Assembly (NCBI GenBank): GCA_028386065.3
Contig: JAKUCV010003577.1
Location: 71,608 to 135,607, forward strand
Reading direction: 5' to 3'
DNA from: Turnera subulata
Lineage: Eukaryota; Streptophyta; Magnoliopsida; Malpighiales; Passifloraceae
DNA: 64,000 nt
Part shown: positions 62,726 to 64,000 of the stretch, one piece after another
How the letters are laid out: the number at the start of each line of letters is the position of its first letter
Numbering within the stretch: position 1 is the first letter of the stretch
Position numbers and translations under genes: made by a program
Notes under the pieces: generated by a model
Seen by the model: the letters and a program-made list of their open reading frames with translations, nothing else
Told to the model about the DNA's origin: nothing
Databases searched by the model: none

Positions 62726-63451
62726 TGTTGGCATTAGATGTGGATATATATGGTTGAAAAGATTGTGGCTTTGAATTTTGGGTAAGCTTTGCAAGTCAAC
62801 AAGGTTAGGCACCGTTACAACATGATAATATGGACTTGCTTTCATTTGACATTAGTGAAGCTTGAAAATATGGCTCCTAGCTTGACAATATGACTCCTAG
62901 TTTGACAATATGGCTTCTAGATGAAGGTGGTGGCTGCATGATTTCACATTACGGTTTGCATGCCAACTTTGCCTATAAAAGGCCATTTCCAGCAAGCCAA
63001 AGTACACAGAAAAAACAACACAGCAACACAACACCAAAGGCAGAACACACATGAGTTCTCCATTTTAGAATATAGCTTTCCTTCAAGAGAGTTTTGTGAG
63101 AGTTTCTATATTGGGTGTATTTGGGGTTTGGGATTTTGAGAGAGCCATTTGTAAGCTTATTCTCCATTTTGTTATAGTAAACACTTGATCCGTCTTTGCC
63201 CGTGGATGTAGGCATTCAATAGCCGAACCACGTAAATCTTTGTGTCTCCTTTTCTTTCTTTGCCATCTTTTCTCAATTTCCTTTGTTAACACTCTACAAG
63301 AATTTCGTATTCGATCCGGCGTACCATCACTAAGTGGTATCATAGCCATTCCATTCCTAACAATTGGTAGCGGAGCTGTTACTATTCTTGTGGGTGTCCA
63401 AGAAGACACAAAGTACGAGATTGAGAAGTATGATCGTACCACGAGCTTTGG
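62726..63451 (+). mobile_element. Copia element: 5' LTR, primer site and start of gag, interrupted
   Basis: The LTR is about 62726-63362 (TGTTGGCATTAG to CATTCCTAACA), close in length to the solo LTR at 59784. TGGTAGCGGAGC follows at 63365. Then VTILVGVQEDTKYEIEK and YDRTTSF are read, a typical Copia gag N-terminus without a visible ATG. A Gypsy-type LTR interrupts it at 63452 and the rest is outside the window. The left LTR edge is inferred from TG and length, since no target duplication could be checked. Confidence 0.7.
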
Positions 63452-64000
63452 TGAAGCGCCCCGACCCGTATTTACCGTACACAGTAAACACAGGCCGGAA
63501 CTGTGACAACCCAACCAAAATAACCCAAGCATACAGTGTAAACAACAATAACTCGGCCCAACGGCCCAAAATAATAAAACAACATAAGTAATAAATCCCG
63601 GCCCAATGGCCCAATAATAGCGAAAACATGCACAGCGGAAGACTCATAAAGACTCACATATACACTGTACGCATAAATGCAAACTATAGATCCAAGCCCG
63701 TCCAAGGGATAACGCTGCAGCCTGTCTGGAATGCACCAAGCCTGTACATGAAACAACTCATCCTGCGGGATGAGAGCCCGCAGGTGAGGGGTGAGTCCGA
63801 AGTGCTCACGACAATGGAAAACCCATCAATATGGACACTAAAAATTACTCAAGGTCAACCAAACCAAAAGACCCGACCCAAAATCGAAAAGACTCACATA
63901 AAATCAATTATCCAATTTTATCTTTCCGGGCCCCGTCACGGATAAGCTAGGGTCGTACCAGGTTATCAACCTGTTCCTGGTGCCAGATCAAAAAGAACCC
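63452..64000 (-). mobile_element. Gypsy-type LTR, minus, partial at window edge
   Basis: Starts TGAAGCGCCCCGACCCG and follows the same family as the LTR at 44262 (GGAACTGTGACAACCCAACC, GGGGTGAGTCCGAAGTGCTC, CGGGCCCCGTCACGGATAAG). It is inserted in the Copia gag. Whether it is a solo LTR or the 3' LTR of a full element cannot be told. Confidence 0.88.

Overview
The window is plant nuclear DNA, from a eudicot (perhaps an asterid; family not determinable by eye). The signs are GT-AG introns in AT-rich sequence, a plant tRNA-Gln, a tandem CYP82-type cytochrome P450 pair, a cluster of REM/VRN1-like B3-domain genes, a SUVH-type SRA-domain gene and dense nested plant retrotransposons. Nothing looks bacterial or viral.

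Layout. (1) 1-6.3 kb: two tandem CYP82-like P450 genes on the minus strand. Both carry a premature stop in exon 1 and the complete one also has a +1 frameshift near its C-terminus. (2) 6.6-33.3 kb: a minus-strand cluster of REM B3 genes and relics at 6.6-8.9, 16.3-18.05, 22.5-28.7, 29.9-30.8, 31.4-31.8 and 31.8-33.3 kb, plus an outlying relic at 57.6 kb. Only the copy at 16.3-18.05 kb shows no break. A tRNA-Gln(CTG) lies at 9.29 kb. The cluster is interrupted by a solo Gypsy-type LTR (11.4-14.2 kb), a young gag-only Copia element with two LTRs (19.4-21.9 kb) and a Copia element (23.4-28.0 kb, with an assembly gap) that sits inside one B3 gene. (3) 33.67-48.13 kb: a 14.5-kb block of insertions. 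Two Mutator-like elements stand head to tail and share the same 9-bp target duplication at all three junctions. They contain solo Gypsy-type LTRs, one nested inside another, a SINE, a small inverted-repeat element, a foldback and an AT microsatellite. (4) 48.87-55.85 kb: a 7-kb non-coding LTR element on the minus strand, with three blocks of internal tandem repeats. (5) 55.9-64 kb: an RNase H relic split by a Stowaway-like MITE, a single-domain SRA (SUVH-like) gene, a solo Copia-type LTR, and a Copia element with a Gypsy-type LTR inserted in its gag at the window edge.

The host genes do not form one pathway. CYP82 enzymes are specialised-metabolism monooxygenases, REM/VRN1-like proteins are DNA-binding regulators, and SRA proteins bind methylated DNA. 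The main story is tandem duplication, decay and repeated transposon landing. Paralogous segments provide near-empty sites that help order the events. Exon boundaries were read by eye from GT/AG sites and reading frames. No alignment or database search was run.
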